Positions 5,852 to 6,246 of a stretch of 6,246 nucleotides of DNA are shown piece after piece (position 1 is the first letter of the stretch; every line of letters begins with the position of its first letter). A program made the translations under genes and the position numbers. The notes beneath the pieces were generated by a model. That model saw nothing but the letters and a program-made list of their open reading frames with translations. It did no database searches and had not been told where the DNA came from. The stretch comes from CAYTSW01 sp964440605 (GTDB taxonomy: Bacteria; Planctomycetota; Phycisphaerae; Phycisphaerales; UBA1924), in assembly GCA_964440605.1 (NCBI GenBank), contig CAYTSW010000154.1, positions 1 to 6,246 on the forward strand. Direction: 5' to 3'.

Positions 5852-6246
5852 TCAGTCGCCTCCCGTCACCGGCGCATCCGCCCGCAGCTCGTCGATCAGC
5901 TCCTCCGGGTCCGGCGCCACCTGACGCCGACGCGGGTCCAGACGCGGGTTCTCGAGCGGCTCGATCGCCCGCGCATCGGCGTCCATGCGCACGCGCGCCT
6001 CGACGCGGAAACGGTTCATCGGCGTCTGCTGCACGTACGTCCCCTCCGAGAAGATCAACTCCACCCCCCGGAGCAGCTCGCAGTCCTGCAGCTCCGAGAC
6101 GTACGCCGCCACGTCACGGTGCGAAGGCGTGATGCCCGTCAGCACCAGGAAGACCTCGAACTCCGGCGCCAGCACCGTTGGCGCTTCGTCTTCCTTGTTG
6201 TTCGCGTTGCCGCCGTTTTGGAACGACTTCTTGTCGCCCACCTGCC
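5852..6246 (-). CDS. pilN: PilN-like type IV pilus assembly protein, C-terminal fragment cut by the window edge
   Basis: Only the last 130 codons are present. The frame stays open to the right edge, so the GTG at 6241 is probably an internal Val codon: it has no spaced ribosome binding site and would leave out the membrane segment expected of PilN. The fragment begins with a hydrophilic Lys/Asn/Gly-rich stretch (KKSFQNGGNANNKEDE), followed by a globular part, FLVLTGITPSHRDVAAYVSELQDCELLRGVELIFSE... split over about residues 30-90, resembling the C-terminal domain of PilN (a strand, a helix ending in the L-X-X-C/S-X-L pattern, then V-E-L-I-F). A proline- and charge-rich tail of about 35 residues closes it. 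Its position directly before pilO is the classic pilN slot. The N-terminal and membrane parts cannot be judged here. Confidence 0.68.
   Translation of the reverse strand, partial: QVGDKKSFQNGGNANNKEDEAPTVLAPEFEVFLVLTGITPSHRDVAAYVSELQDCELLRGVELIFSEGTYVQQTPMNRFRVEARVRMDADARAIEPLENPRLDPRRRQVAPDPEELIDELRADAPVTGGD
5859..5864 (-). promoter_or_regulatory. Shine-Dalgarno site deciding the pilO start
   Basis: GGGAGG on the minus strand lies 8 bases before the ATG at 5850 and 11 before the adjacent ATG at 5847, so the first Met is preferred. The site is within the last codons of the pilN-like gene. Confidence 0.72.

Noticed and set aside
5852..6241. Treating the right-edge gene as a complete small protein starting at GTG 6241.
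   Set aside because: The frame is open to the edge, the GTG has no spaced ribosome binding site, and the sequence matches only the C-terminal part of PilN.
1..6246. CRISPR arrays, tRNA genes, insertion sequences, defence or toxin-antitoxin modules.
   Set aside because: No regularly spaced repeats, cloverleaf tRNA pattern, transposase motifs or small paired genes were seen; the window is almost fully occupied by six recognisable genes.

Overview
This is a GC-rich (roughly two-thirds G+C), gene-dense window with two convergent gene blocks and an assembly gap. The compact layout, the enlarged MiaB, the pilus-type ATPase with an N-terminal extension, and a short palindromic spacer repeat of a type I recall from planctomycete genomes suggest a member of the Planctomycetota, perhaps class Phycisphaerae. 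That placement is inference; no rRNA or other phylogenetic marker is present.

Left block, plus strand (2-2503): the 3' part of an arsenite methyltransferase gene (arsM, cut by the left edge) is followed after 12 bases by a complete miaB, the tRNA methylthiotransferase. ArsM shows its SAM-binding loop and the cysteines that bind trivalent arsenic. MiaB shows the three N-terminal cluster cysteines, the radical-SAM CxxxCxxC motif and a TRAM domain, and carries three extra segments compared with the E. coli enzyme. The two genes may share a transcript but have no obvious functional link.

Spacer (2504-2600): 97 bases separate the convergent miaB and pilB genes. They are rich in inverted repeats: one imperfect hairpin soon after miaB, then an outer stem enclosing two hairpins, which could fold as a three-way junction ending inside the last codons of pilB. 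It may act as a two-way transcription end or be a dispersed repeat, or both.

Right block, minus strand (6246 down to 2601): a tightly packed operon segment reads, in transcription order, pilN-like (cut by the right edge), pilO-like, a single-pass PilP/GspC-like protein, and a PilB/GspE-type assembly ATPase. Junctions are 1 base, a 4-base ATGA overlap, and about 5 bases, and all three downstream starts have good Shine-Dalgarno sequences, so the genes are probably translated in a coupled way. Together they encode the inner-membrane alignment platform (PilN-PilO-PilP) and the cytoplasmic extension motor of a type IV pilus or a related type II secretion-type machine. The ATPase gene contains a run of exactly 100 N (3775-3874), so its middle is unsequenced and its true length is unknown.

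I see no tRNA, rRNA, CRISPR array, insertion sequence, riboswitch or convincing promoter. No clearly new system is visible; the most unusual features are the structured spacer, the MiaB insertions and the 12-bp coding repeat near the start of the ATPase.
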